Assembly: GCA_018970085.1 (NCBI GenBank)
Contig: JAGWXD010000001.1
Location: forward strand, 186,001-250,000
Direction of reading: 5' to 3'
Length of the DNA stretch: 64,000 nucleotides
DNA from: Cyanobacteria bacterium REEB459
GTDB lineage: Bacteria > Cyanobacteriota > Cyanobacteriia > Phormidesmidales > Phormidesmidaceae
Shown: piece by piece, positions 18,912 to 27,937 of the stretch
Numbering within the stretch: position 1 is the stretch's first letter
Layout of the letters: each line of letters opens with the position of its first letter
Translations under genes and position numbers: made by a program
The notes under the pieces: generated by a model
The model's database searches: none
What the model was told of the DNA's origin: nothing
The model's input: the letters and a program-made list of their open reading frames with translations, nothing else

Positions 18912-19796
18912 ATGGACCTTCTCCGTTCCCTACCCCTTGGCCTTTACCTGGAGCAGCCCACCACCTGGTTGCACCGCCTGGACCCCAGGGTAAAAATAGC
19001 CTGGTTAATGGGGTTTTTACTCACCCCAATTCTAGCTAACCCCAGCTGGCGCTTTGGATTAGTGGGGGCCTTACTGCTGGTCACCCTGGCGACCGGTATT
19101 CCGTTGCGGGTGTGGCGACAGCAGTTGGGCTGGTTACTGCTGCTGAGCAGTCTGGTCATGGTTCTTACCTGGCTCCTGCCCGATGGGCTGGAGGTTAGCC
19201 AACCGGTCCGCCTGCCCCCTGCCGAGGCCCTGACTCCCCTCTCCCAGCCTACCGGTTACCGCTATCAGCTTTTCCATTGGGGATGGCTGACCATCACCCA
19301 GCGATCGCTAGAATTAGGCATTCGCATTGGCACGCTACTCTTTACCCTGATCTACGGCACTAATCTATACCTGCTGACAACGGCTCCAGAAGAAATTACC
19401 CTGGCTTTAGAGTCCTTAATCAGTCCCCTGGGTCGCCTACGTCTGCCGGTGACGGAAATTACCCTCACCGTCACCCTTTCCCTGCGGTTTATTCCCCTGG
19501 TGCTAGAAGAGGTACAAAACCTGGTGCGATCAGTGCAAACCCGGGCGATCAACTGGAAAAAACTAGGTTTTCGCAGTTCTATCCAGGTCTGGCTAGTGGT
19601 CATAGAACGGCTTTTAGAAAATCTGCTGCTGCGGGCCGAACAAATTGCAGCCGCGATGGCCGTACGGGGCTTTACCAGTCCGGACCAGCACCAGGTACGC
19701 TGGCATCAGCTAGTACTGCAGGGTAGGGACTGGCTAGCCCTGGGGGCACTGGTGCTATTTTGCTGGTTGCGTCTGGGCTGGGGAGGAGAGGGTTGA
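18912..19796 (+). CDS. ecfT: ECF transporter transmembrane T-component
   Basis: CbiQ/EcfT-family integral membrane protein (294 aa) that couples ECF ATPases to substrate-binding S-components. The N-terminus GLYLEQPTTWLHRLDPRVKI, several hydrophobic helices, and the coupling-helix region with QTRAINW and AMAVRGF (Ala-x-Arg-Gly type) are characteristic. It sits directly after der and overlaps the next gene's TTG start in a TTGA arrangement. The cognate ATPase candidate is ecfA at 15210 and the only S-component seen is BioY. Confidence 0.88.
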   Translation: MDLLRSLPLGLYLEQPTTWLHRLDPRVKIAWLMGFLLTPILANPSWRFGLVGALLLVTLATGIPLRVWRQQLGWLLLLSSLVMVLTWLLPDGLEVSQPVRLPPAEALTPLSQPTGYRYQLFHWGWLTITQRSLELGIRIGTLLFTLIYGTNLYLLTTAPEEITLALESLISPLGRLRLPVTEITLTVTLSLRFIPLVLEEVQNLVRSVQTRAINWKKLGFRSSIQVWLVVIERLLENLLLRAEQIAAAMAVRGFTSPDQHQVRWHQLVLQGRDWLALGALVLFCWLRLGWGGEG

Positions 19797-21247
19797 ACCT
19801 GACCCAGCCCTGGTGCTGGCGATCGCTACCCCTGGGTGAGCGTACCGGCAGCCAGGTTTTTCAAGCCCTGTACGGCCATCACCTGAACCAGCCCACCAGT
19901 CTAGCCAACCTGGTGATGCTGCTGGAAAGTCCCTATCCCCTGCCCGATCTAGCCCCATCCCGGCATAGCCGCTACTCCCTCTGCGGGGGGCCGCCCCGCT
20001 GGCACCAGAACCGTCCCCGACTGTGGACTCCTCCCCTGGGCGAAATTTTATCCACCCTGGCGGCTCGTCTGAGAGAAGGCCAGGGGCTGAACACCCCAGC
20101 GATCGATCCGGCCTTACCCTTTACCGGTGGGTGGTTGGGCTGGCTGGGCTATGACCTGGCCTGGGAAATTGAGCGACTACCGCGGCTTAAGACCGATTCC
20201 TTACCCTTTCCCATCGCCCTCTGGTACGAACCCGAGACCTTTGCCCTGCTAGACCACGCCAATCAACACCTGTGGCTAGCAGCCGCATCTAACCAAGCTC
20301 TGGATACCATGGAAGCCCAGGTTTTGACCCACCATGCTGAGCCGGCCCTAATTCCCTTACCAGGAGACCACTCCTCACCCCTCCATTTCGGCCTAACTGC
20401 CCCGGCCTACCAGAGGGCGGTTAGGCAGGTCCAAGCCTATATCCGGGCTGGAGATGTGTTTCAGGTCAACCTCTCCCTCCGCTTTAGCGCCCAAACACCT
20501 ACCCATAGCTGGAGCCTTTATCGCCAGTTACAGCAGATTAATCCCTCTCCCTTTGCCTGCTACTGGCATACTCCCTGGGGCGATGTGATCAGTTGCTCAC
20601 CAGAGCGGTTGGTGCAATTGCAGGGTAAGACCGTAGAAACCCGACCGATCGCCGGCACCCGCCCCCGGGGCCATAGTGTCTCCGAAGACCAGTATCATAG
20701 CGCCACCCTACTTAACCACCCCAAAGAACAGGCCGAACATATTATGCTGGTGGACCTAGAGCGCAATGATCTAGGGCGGGTCTGCCAATGGGGTACGGTT
20801 CAGGTAAATGAGTTACTCACCCTGGAATACTACAGTCACGTCATGCATCTGGTTAGTAACGTCACTGGTCAGCTAGCAGCAGATAAAACCGCTATTGATT
20901 TAATTCGGGCAGTTTTTCCAGGGGGCACCATCACCGGCTGCCCTAAGGTTCGTTGTCTGGAAATCATTGAAGAATTGGAACCCGTACGCCGCAGCCTGTT
21001 TTACGGAGCCTGTGGCTACATAGACTGGCGTGGCCATCTCGATCTCAATATTCTCATTCGAACTCTGCTATGGAGTCGGCCAACCCCTACCCCTGTGGCC
21101 AGAGTGTGGGGGCAGGTGGGGGCCGGAATTGTGGCCGATAGTGAACCAGAACGGGAATGGTTAGAGTCGTTGCAAAAGGCTCAGGCCCAGTTGCTAGCCC
21201 TGGGATTTAACCTCAACCAATGCCCCCAAACCGGGCCTGAGTTATAA
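19793..21247 (+). CDS. anthranilate synthase component I family enzyme (PabB/TrpE-like)
   Basis: Chorismate-utilising enzyme of 484 residues. Motifs: GDVFQVNLSLRF, CSPERLV, VETRPIAGTRPRG, ERNDLGRV and FPGGTITGCPKVRC. It is PabB-like in overall length and in FPGGTITG, but the position where E. coli-type PabB has a nucleophilic Lys (PIKGT) is Ala (PIAGT), as in TrpE and in some PabB enzymes. Product is thus 4-amino-4-deoxychorismate or anthranilate. Start: TTG at 19793 overlaps the ecfT stop and has a strong GGAGGAGAGG just upstream; the ATG at 19760 would lie inside ecfT with no ribosome binding site. Confidence 0.85.
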   Translation: MNLTQPWCWRSLPLGERTGSQVFQALYGHHLNQPTSLANLVMLLESPYPLPDLAPSRHSRYSLCGGPPRWHQNRPRLWTPPLGEILSTLAARLREGQGLNTPAIDPALPFTGGWLGWLGYDLAWEIERLPRLKTDSLPFPIALWYEPETFALLDHANQHLWLAAASNQALDTMEAQVLTHHAEPALIPLPGDHSSPLHFGLTAPAYQRAVRQVQAYIRAGDVFQVNLSLRFSAQTPTHSWSLYRQLQQINPSPFACYWHTPWGDVISCSPERLVQLQGKTVETRPIAGTRPRGHSVSEDQYHSATLLNHPKEQAEHIMLVDLERNDLGRVCQWGTVQVNELLTLEYYSHVMHLVSNVTGQLAADKTAIDLIRAVFPGGTITGCPKVRCLEIIEELEPVRRSLFYGACGYIDWRGHLDLNILIRTLLWSRPTPTPVARVWGQVGAGIVADSEPEREWLESLQKAQAQLLALGFNLNQCPQTGPEL

Positions 21248-21348
21248 AAAGAATCCGCAACCCCAAGAGCTTTGTGCGCCTCTATGGGACATTTAACTGA
21301 GATAATTAAGCCTTTACCCGCAGTTCCCTCATTGTCTCTGCTGCCTGA

Positions 21349-21621
21349 ATGCCTACAGAAAACTATCTTAACCATCCCAATTTCGGTCTGCTGTTCAGGG
21401 TATGTATAGTAGAAGAGGGCCAGGAACTATTTGCCACCCTCTATGCCCAACGGCTGTTTTTCCTGGTTAGCAACTCAACTTCTGAGGGCCTGGTATTTCA
21501 GCCTCTAGGCCGCAGTAACGCCCGCCAGATGTTAGAAAACCGTATGCGTTTACTGCGACGAGCGGGCCGCCAATCCGACTTTGATCAGCTCCAGCATACC
21601 TACAAAAAAACCTTTCACTGA
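21349..21621 (+). CDS. pipX: PII-interacting protein PipX
   Basis: Ninety-residue cyanobacterial coactivator of the nitrogen regulator NtcA. It is sequestered by PII (GlnB) when 2-oxoglutarate is low. The N-terminal Tudor-like barrel (YLNHPNFGLLFRVC, LFATLYAQRLFFLV) is followed by two C-terminal helices with SNARQMLENRMRLLRR. Its TGA overlaps the ATG of pipY, the conserved pipX-pipY arrangement, which indicates translational coupling. Confidence 0.97.
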   Translation: MPTENYLNHPNFGLLFRVCIVEEGQELFATLYAQRLFFLVSNSTSEGLVFQPLGRSNARQMLENRMRLLRRAGRQSDFDQLQHTYKKTFH

Positions 21622-22301
21622 TGGATGCCGACGCCGCAGAGCAGATTACCAGGCGCATTCACGACCTGCGCCTGACCTTACCTGCCCAGGTAACCCTGGT
21701 GGCGGTCACCAAGTTACTACCGGCCGAAAGTATCCGCATTGCCTATGGGGCCGGTTTACGCCATTTCGGCGAAAACCAGGTACAAGAAGCGATTAAGAAG
21801 CAAGCGCTGCTCAGAGATTTAGCCGGTATTACCTGGCATTTAATCGGACATCTGCAAACCAACAAGGTACGCAAGGCAGTGGAACACTTTCAATGGATCC
21901 ATTCTTTGGATAGTTTAAAGCTGGCAGAGAAGCTAGATCAGGCCGCCGCCGATCTGGGCCAGTCGCCCCAATGCTGTTTACAGGTTAAGGTGCTACCCGA
22001 CCCACCGAAGTATGGATTTGCCCTATCCCAACTAGAGGCCGAACTACCCCAGTTAGACCAGCTGAGCCATCTGCAAATTCGCGGATTAATGACCATTCCC
22101 CCCCAGGGATCAAGCCCTGAGACCATTCAGCAGGTTTTTCGGCAGACTCAGAACCTGGCTGGCACCATTAACCACGGCCAGTTCAATCGCATTCACATCG
22201 ATCAGCTGTCTATGGGAATGTCGGGAGATTACCCCCTAGCGATCGCCGCCGGCGCTACCATGATTCGCCTGGGCACCATTTTGTTTGGCCCCCGTCCCTA
22301 A
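21621..22301 (+). CDS. pipY: PLP-binding homeostasis protein PipY (YggS/PROSC family)
   Basis: Fold-type III pyridoxal-phosphate protein, 226 residues, without known enzymatic activity; involved in vitamin B6 and amino/keto-acid homeostasis. The PLP Lys is in LVAVTKLLP, HFGENQVQEA and WHLIGHLQTNKV follow, and the phosphate-binding SMGMSGDYPLAIAAGATMIRLG is at the C-terminus. Start ATG overlaps the pipX stop by one base (ATGA type). Confidence 0.96.
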   Translation: MDADAAEQITRRIHDLRLTLPAQVTLVAVTKLLPAESIRIAYGAGLRHFGENQVQEAIKKQALLRDLAGITWHLIGHLQTNKVRKAVEHFQWIHSLDSLKLAEKLDQAAADLGQSPQCCLQVKVLPDPPKYGFALSQLEAELPQLDQLSHLQIRGLMTIPPQGSSPETIQQVFRQTQNLAGTINHGQFNRIHIDQLSMGMSGDYPLAIAAGATMIRLGTILFGPRP

Positions 22302-22757
22302 AAAGTAAACCCGAGTTGACTAGAATCAATTTTTAACTAATTGTGAACAGATTATCCCGGTTCAAACTTTCGTGTATACTTTTTACTCAATATTCTGGCA
22401 TCAGAACCTAGAGGTCTGACCGCCTGCGTCAGTCATGGCAATCCATACCCTGATCTGCAGAAGTCTATTTATCAGTGAGAGGCTGGGAAAAAACCAGGGG
22501 TAATCTAGCTGATGGAGTGGGGAATTAGAACATGTAAAATTTTCGGATTTTCCCTTACACCATTCTCCTTCAACTACCTGTGGATATTCTTTCCAAACTA
22601 GCTTTTCAGCTCATCTAATTTTCCAAAAAAGTGTGAGCAAATTGGTAATAGGCGTTATCATGACCATCGGATAACCCAGAATGTTTTACCCCCTATTAGG
22701 GCTGGTTGAACATAGTTTGTCTTCTAAGCGAGCGATAGTCGTCGTGGAGTGTAAATT
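22302..22757. other. long AT-rich region upstream of sepF
   Basis: 456 bases without a plausible gene between pipY and sepF. It is more AT-rich than the surroundings. A TATACT hexamer at 22375-22380 is the best -10 candidate, giving a leader of roughly 370 bases; a nearby GTA-N7-TAC falls one base short of an NtcA site. No convincing terminator, riboswitch or small ORF was seen. Confidence 0.5.
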
Positions 22758-23357
22758 GTGAGCAATGTCTTCAGCAAACTGCGGGATTTCGTTGGTCTAA
22801 ACGATCCAGCAGATTATGAGTATGAGTACGAAGAAACCGATGGCGAGGAGTACCAGAACCTCTATCAGGAGGAAAACCCCCAACCAGTGGTTCAGCCCTT
22901 GTCCGAAGATTCTCGTGGTCGCCGTCGATTGCGTGAGCGCCCCCTTACCTCTGATACAGGATTCACCCCTATGGCCAGTAACGTAATTGGTATGCCCGGT
23001 GCCATCAACGGTGCCTCTGAGGTCGTGGTCATGGAGCCCCGATCCTTTGAAGAGATGTCTCAAGCGATTCAAGCTTTGCGGGAGCGCAAGTCTGTGGTTC
23101 TTAATTTAACCATTATGGACCCCGACCAAGCCCAGCGAGCGGTTGACTTTGTCGCTGGTGGCACCTACGCCATCGATGGTCACCAGGAGCGCATCGGCGA
23201 AAGTATCTTTCTATTTACCCCCAACTGCGTACAGGTCAGCACCCCTGCCGAGTACGAAGAAGAGGGATTTATGGGGCAGTCCCAGGGTATGCCTATGGCT
23301 GGCCATATGCCTCCTGCGCCCGCCTGGGGTGCCGAGGGCGTTGCTCGGATGGCCTAG
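22758..23357 (+). CDS. sepF: cell division protein SepF
   Basis: FtsZ-ring tethering protein (Cdv2/YlmF). The N-terminal amphipathic start [11 protein letters not shown] is the expected membrane-binding helix, followed by an acidic linker and the SepF core with [38 protein letters not shown] and [11 protein letters not shown]. 199 residues including a Met/Gly/Pro-rich tail. The start is GTG at 22758 with GGAG 8 bases upstream. proC follows on the same strand, a conserved cyanobacterial neighbourhood with pipXY. Confidence 0.96.
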   Translation: MSNVFSKLRDFVGLNDPADYEYEYEETDGEEYQNLYQEENPQPVVQPLSEDSRGRRRLRERPLTSDTGFTPMASNVIGMPGAINGASEVVVMEPRSFEEMSQAIQALRERKSVVLNLTIMDPDQAQRAVDFVAGGTYAIDGHQERIGESIFLFTPNCVQVSTPAEYEEEGFMGQSQGMPMAGHMPPAPAWGAEGVARMA

Positions 23358-23504
23358 GCCTGATGGCTGGGATCGGCTCAGGGTCAATGCCCTCCACGAC
23401 AGTCTAGGTGACTATGCTTGTAGTTGCATAAATTTTTCTATGCTCTGCCTCCATGGGCAGGCTATTTAAAGTAGCCTTTGGTAGGTCGCGTTGCAAAATC
23501 ATGC

Positions 23505-24323
23505 ATGGTAGAGAGGACATTCGGGGTTATTGGTGGCGGGATTATGGGGGAAGCTCTCCTGTCCCGCCTTCTTGATCAGGGCATATTTTCTGCTGAGGCC
23601 GTTGTGGTCAGCGAACCCCAGGGGGAACGGCGGCAATTTCTAGAACACACCTACGGGGTAGAAACCACCAGCAGTAATAAAACTGCGGTGGAACGGGCTG
23701 ACATTATTTTGCTAGCTATTAAGCCGCAGATGTTATCTGCAGTGTCCCAGGAATTGGGCCAGGAGTCGCTACTTTCCAGGCCTCTGGGGTTATCGATTTT
23801 AGCGGGAGTTTCCCTTTCCCGGCTGTATCAGTGCTTTCCTGGCTGGGCCATGGTACGGGCTATGCCCAACACCCCTGCCACCGTTGGCGCTGGGATTACG
23901 GCTTTGGCCGCAGGTTCTGGTGTTAGCCCGGAGCAATTGCACCAGGCCCGGCAAATCTTCGCCAGTGTGGGCACTGTAGTAGAGGTACCAGAGGCTCTAA
24001 TGGACGGGGTAACAGCTCTATCGGGTTCGGGACCGGGTTATATTGCCCTGGTGATTGAGGCTCTCACCGATGGCGGGGTGGCAGTTGGCTTGCCCAGGGC
24101 TACAGCGATGACCCTAGCGCTACAGACCGTTAGGGGGACTGCTGAGCTGCTGATTCAGCAACAAGACCTCCACCCGGCTATGCTGAAGGACCGGGTCACC
24201 AGTCCGGGAGGGACCACCATTGCCGGTATGGCTGAGCTAGAACGGGCTGGTGTGAGATCGGCCTTGATTGAGGCAGTGCGGGCTGCCAATCGCCGGTCTC
24301 TAGAACTGGGCCAGGGTGATTAG
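23505..24323 (+). CDS. proC: pyrroline-5-carboxylate reductase
   Basis: Last step of proline synthesis, NAD(P)H reduction of P5C. N-terminal FGVIGGGIMGEALL nucleotide-binding motif, AIKPQ, MPNTPATVGAG, and the family signature SGSGPGYIAL followed by VTSPGGTTIAGM. 272 residues from ATG 23505 (MVERTFGVIGG); a TTG at 23478 is in frame but adds residues that the family lacks. Convergent with plsY. Confidence 0.96.
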   Translation: MVERTFGVIGGGIMGEALLSRLLDQGIFSAEAVVVSEPQGERRQFLEHTYGVETTSSNKTAVERADIILLAIKPQMLSAVSQELGQESLLSRPLGLSILAGVSLSRLYQCFPGWAMVRAMPNTPATVGAGITALAAGSGVSPEQLHQARQIFASVGTVVEVPEALMDGVTALSGSGPGYIALVIEALTDGGVAVGLPRATAMTLALQTVRGTAELLIQQQDLHPAMLKDRVTSPGGTTIAGMAELERAGVRSALIEAVRAANRRSLELGQGD

Positions 24324-24372
24324 CTATAGCTCAGCCCATGACCCAAACTGGGCCGCGGTTCTGGTTGTCCCC

Positions 24373-25032
24373 TTAGCTAGCAGAGCGATCGCTGGCTTGC
24401 CCCAGACGAGGTTCGGTACCCGCTAGTAGCCGACCCATGTTGCTGCGGTGGCGGAGAATGATATAACCGCCCCCCAGGGCGGCTAGGAGCTGGTAGGGTA
24501 GGGGCTGGGCGGTAAGCACCATCAGCACCAAAGTCGCGATCGCCGCCAATATAGAGCTCAAGGAAACAAAGCGACTGCAGCCCAAACTCAGAGCAAACAC
24601 CCCCAGGGCCACCAAAGCCACAGGCCAGGCTAGGGCCAGTAATACTCCCAGGCCGGTGGCAACGGATTTACCGCCTTTAAACCCCAACCACAGGGACCGA
24701 CTATGGCCCACCATCGCCATCAGACCAGCCATCATCTGCAGCCAGGGCTGGCTTGATGGAGCCAGATCAGCAACCAGTGCAGCACTCAGGGACAGGGACA
24801 GGATCAGCTTTACCAACCATACCGCCAGCAGTCCCTTTAACAGATCAACACCAAATACCACCAAGGCTGGCCCCTTACCCACGGTGCGCAGGACATTGGT
24901 AGCGCCTGTACTGCCAGAGCCGTGGTGGCGAATATCTATACCCTTAAGGCCCTTGGCCAGCAGGTAACCAGTGGGCAAAGACCCCAGTAGATAGGCTGCC
25001 GTCAGCAGGGCTAAAATGACTAAAACAACCAC
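24373..25032 (-). CDS. plsY: acyl-phosphate:glycerol-3-phosphate acyltransferase PlsY
   Basis: Integral membrane enzyme that acylates glycerol-3-phosphate with acyl-phosphate, the first step of phospholipid synthesis. The conserved loops GSLPTGYLLAK, GSGSTGATNVLRTVGK and GHSRSLWLGFKGGKSVATGLG are present between hydrophobic helices. 219 residues. The start is GTG at 25032. The third loop motif reads HRSNMGRLLAGTE, as in the family. Confidence 0.95.
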   Translation of the reverse strand: MVVLVILALLTAAYLLGSLPTGYLLAKGLKGIDIRHHGSGSTGATNVLRTVGKGPALVVFGVDLLKGLLAVWLVKLILSLSLSAALVADLAPSSQPWLQMMAGLMAMVGHSRSLWLGFKGGKSVATGLGVLLALAWPVALVALGVFALSLGCSRFVSLSSILAAIATLVLMVLTAQPLPYQLLAALGGGYIILRHRSNMGRLLAGTEPRLGQASDRSAS

Positions 25033-25200
25033 AGTTTAGGTTTTCTCCCATACCCATTTCCTACTAGTTTAGGCTGAAACCCTGTCCCCTGATGCTACCA
25101 ATTAGGGAGATGACGGCCCGGCTAACAGGCGGATTAACAAAAGTTTGCGGTGATCCTGTCAGCGTGATCAAATGGCAACGGAACCCGATAAAGTGGCCCT

Positions 25201-25959
25201 ATGGATGATAACGATTTAGTCAGCCTTAATCCCGACCTTGAGTTTGCCGATCCCCTTGATCAGCTGGGTCCGCCACTAGAGCATGGGGCGTCTGAGTACG
25301 ACCCAGAGGTAATGCTGCCCCTGCTGGAGTCCGTCGAGCCCCAACAGCGTATGCTGGCAGCCCGGGCTTTTTGTGAGTTGGAGGAACCCCGGGCGATCTC
25401 GGCGCTGACTCGGTTGCTTTGTGATCTCTGCCCCCTGGTCCGGGTCAGTGCCGCCTATGCCCTGGGTCGTAATCCCAGCCCGATGGCGGTAGAACCCCTG
25501 ATTACCCAGTTGCATCAAGATTGGAACGGCTATGTTCGCAAGGGCCTGGTCTGGGCCCTAGGCAATACCCAGGACCAGCGGGCTCTAGAACCCCTACTCA
25601 ACACCCTCAGTACCGATATTCCAGCGGTGCGTCTTTGGGCTGCCAGTGCCCTGGCCCAAATGGCCCAGATCGGCTACGACCCGATCATTGCCACCCTCCC
25701 CCCTTTAATCGAGGTGATGCGTAAAGACCCGGTACCAGCGGTGCGTAGTAATTGCGCCTGGTCTGTGGGTCAACTTTGCCGTCAGCTGCCGTCTAACGTG
25801 GTTTACCATACTGCCGTTGATGCCTTGATTGAAACCTTTGCCGAAGATAATGACCTGGGGGTCCGGGAGGACGCTCGCTCCGCCATCTTAAAAATGGGAG
25901 ACCCCCGTGGTCTTCAGGTGATCGAAGATCTTGAACGGGATGGCTTCTTTAACTGGTAG
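25201..25959 (+). CDS. HEAT-repeat protein (PBS-lyase-like; possible IaiH)
   Basis: 252-residue all-helical protein with about five HEAT/PBS-lyase-like repeats, e.g. EPRAISALTRLLCDLCPLVR, NPSPMAVEPLITQLHQ and QRALEPLLNTLSTDIPAVR. The acidic N-terminus (about 40 residues) precedes the repeats. It resembles Synechocystis Slr1098, which I recall was described as IaiH, an IscA-binding HEAT protein; the bilin lyases CpcE/F and NblB share the same repeat type. No phycobilisome gene is adjacent. Partner not provable from sequence. Confidence 0.75.
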   Translation: MDDNDLVSLNPDLEFADPLDQLGPPLEHGASEYDPEVMLPLLESVEPQQRMLAARAFCELEEPRAISALTRLLCDLCPLVRVSAAYALGRNPSPMAVEPLITQLHQDWNGYVRKGLVWALGNTQDQRALEPLLNTLSTDIPAVRLWAASALAQMAQIGYDPIIATLPPLIEVMRKDPVPAVRSNCAWSVGQLCRQLPSNVVYHTAVDALIETFAEDNDLGVREDARSAILKMGDPRGLQVIEDLERDGFFNW

Positions 25960-25991
25960 GCTGTTGACTGGTCAGCGGGGCAGCTACCGCC

Positions 25992-26930
25992 CTAGGCATC
26001 CCGGTGCTGTTGCTGAAACCAGCGATAGGTCTCAGCAATACCGGTACGCAAATCTGTTTTAGCCTGCCAGCCCAGCTGATGCAACCGGGATACGTCCATC
26101 AACTTGCGGGGAGTGCCATCAGGTTTGGAGCCATCAAACACCAGGTCTCCCTGGAAACCCACCAGTTCTTTCAGCAGCAAGGCCAGATCCTGAATGGAGA
26201 CCTCCTCTCCCGTACCGATATTGATGAAATCTGCAGTATGGTCGTAGTGCCGCATCAAAAAAATTAATCCATCGGCCAGGTCATCGACGTACATAAATTC
26301 CCGCAAGGGGGTGCCTGTGCCCCACACCGTAACCGTTGACTCGCCGCGCTGCTTAGCCTCATGAAACTTACGCATAAGGGCAGGCAACACATGGGAGTTA
26401 GCCAGATCAAAGTTATCGTTGATGCCGTAGAGGTTGGTAGGCATGGCCGCAATAAAGTTAACACCGTACTGGCGGTGGTAGTTTTCACAGAGCTTTAATC
26501 CGGCAATCTTAGCGATCGCGTAGGGCTCATTAGTCGGCTCTAAAAAACCAGTCAGCAGGTCTTGCTCCCTAATCGGTTGGGGGCAAAGCTTGGGGTAAAT
26601 GCAGGAGGAACCTAGAAATAAAAGCTTGCTAACGTCATGCTGATAGGCACTGTGGATCACATTAGCCGCAATCATCAGGTTTTCATACAAAAATTCTGCC
26701 CGGTAGGTATTGTTAGCCTGAACCCCTCCGACCTTAGCCGCAGCCAAAAACACATAGTCAGGTTTTTCGGCAGCAAAAAAATCAGCTACGGCTACCTGGT
26801 TGAGTAGATCAACCTGATCACGGGTTCTTAACAGCAGGTTGCCGTACCCTTGAGATTGCAAGGCTCGCACCAGGGCACTACCCACCAGTCCACGATGACC
26901 AGCAACATATATCTTCGCTTGAGTATCCAT
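25992..26930 (-). CDS. fcl: GDP-L-fucose synthase
   Basis: NADPH-dependent epimerase/reductase that converts GDP-4-keto-6-deoxymannose to GDP-L-fucose for surface polysaccharides. Extended SDR with the N-terminal GHRGLVGSAL motif, FLAAAKVGGVQANN, GSSCIYPK, the catalytic YAIAK, MPTNLYG and WGTGTPLREFMYVDDLA. 312 residues, full length. The GDP-mannose 4,6-dehydratase that normally neighbours it (gmd) is not in the window. Confidence 0.95.
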   Translation of the reverse strand: MDTQAKIYVAGHRGLVGSALVRALQSQGYGNLLLRTRDQVDLLNQVAVADFFAAEKPDYVFLAAAKVGGVQANNTYRAEFLYENLMIAANVIHSAYQHDVSKLLFLGSSCIYPKLCPQPIREQDLLTGFLEPTNEPYAIAKIAGLKLCENYHRQYGVNFIAAMPTNLYGINDNFDLANSHVLPALMRKFHEAKQRGESTVTVWGTGTPLREFMYVDDLADGLIFLMRHYDHTADFINIGTGEEVSIQDLALLLKELVGFQGDLVFDGSKPDGTPRKLMDVSRLHQLGWQAKTDLRTGIAETYRWFQQQHRDA

Positions 26931-27005
26931 AAAACAATGTCGTGTCCAATAGGCTTTAGGTTTAGAATTCAGTCGATATTAGTTAATTCATAGTTAGAAT
27001 AACCC

Positions 27006-27587
27006 ATGCCTACCCTGATTGTCGCCACTGGCAACCCCGGCAAACTGAAAGAAATGCAAGCTTACCTGCAGCCCTTACCCTGGCAGCTACAGCTAAAACC
27101 CGATTCCCTAGAGATTGAAGAAACCGGCCACACGTTTTTAGAAAATGCCCGCCTTAAAGCCGAGGGAGTAGCCCGTGCCCTGGGGCACTGGGCGATCGCC
27201 GATGACTCTGGTCTCCAGGTAGATGCCCTGGGGGGAGCCCCGGGCATCTACTCTGCCCGCTATGCTGCCACCGATGCAGCCCGAATTGATCGCCTGTTAA
27301 AGGCCATGGGCGGCATTCAAGAGCGCTCTGCCCAGTTTGTCTGTGCCATTGCCTTGGCTGGTCCCGACGGCACAGTTGTCGCCGAAACCGAAGGCATTTG
27401 CCGCGGAGAGATTTTGAGCCAGCCCCGGGGTAACCATGGATTTGGCTACGATCCAGTCTTTTATGTTAGAGAAACTGGGCAGACCTTCGGAGAAATGTCT
27501 GCCCAGCAAAAGGAAATCTGTAGCCATCGCGGTATAGCCTTTCGTCAGCTCATGCCCAGGTTGGTTACTCTAGATCTACTGGGCTAA
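27006..27587 (+). CDS. rdgB: XTP/dITP diphosphatase (RdgB/HAM1)
   Basis: House-cleaning pyrophosphatase that removes non-canonical purine nucleotides (ITP, dITP, XTP). VATGNPGKLKEM (5-16), ETGHTFLENARLKA, the catalytic ADDSGLQVDALGGAPGIYSARY block, and GNHGFGYDPVF with SHRGIAF are all present. 193 residues. It stands alone, divergent from the fucose synthase gene. Confidence 0.96.
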   Translation: MPTLIVATGNPGKLKEMQAYLQPLPWQLQLKPDSLEIEETGHTFLENARLKAEGVARALGHWAIADDSGLQVDALGGAPGIYSARYAATDAARIDRLLKAMGGIQERSAQFVCAIALAGPDGTVVAETEGICRGEILSQPRGNHGFGYDPVFYVRETGQTFGEMSAQQKEICSHRGIAFRQLMPRLVTLDLLG

Positions 27588-27692
27588 CCATTACCGCCTA
27601 AAGCAGCCATAACCATCACTGACACCAGAGCCAGACCCCTACAATCTTGGCTAGGCTACCCTGGTGAGGACCGTCTAACCAGGGCTATAGCC

Positions 27693-27812
27693 TCAAGCTT
27701 CCCGATTGAGAAAGTCTTGAAGTTGACCCAGGGCCGCCCGACCAATGTTAAAAACTGCCCAGCTAGCGGCCACGGCGATTGGCAACAGCACCACAACAAC
27801 TCGCCAGTCCAT
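27693..27812 (-). CDS. psbY: photosystem II protein Y (PsbY)
   Basis: A 39-codon gene. The product begins [11 protein letters not shown], forms a single membrane helix ([17 protein letters not shown]) and ends in a short polar tail (QDFLNREA). Sequence and length fit cyanobacterial PsbY, a peripheral low-molecular-mass PSII subunit near cytochrome b559. A strong AAGGAG lies 8 bases before the ATG (27812). It is the last gene on its strand before rdgB, 125 bases downstream of lspA, and probably has its own promoter. Confidence 0.93.
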   Translation of the reverse strand: MDWRVVVVLLPIAVAASWAVFNIGRAALGQLQDFLNREA

Positions 27813-27937
27813 ACTCTATCTCCTTAGTAACAGTCGCTTACTTAAAGTGTTGTCATAATTTTCTCATAATGTACACCACTGTGGCCCTTAACGAAATAGG
27901 CCCGATCAATTCCTTGATGGGGCTGTATCTCCAACCC

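Noticed and set aside
22374-22386. Possible NtcA site GTA-N7-TAC upstream of sepF
   Set aside because: The spacing is one base short of GTA-N8-TAC and no downstream promoter fits.
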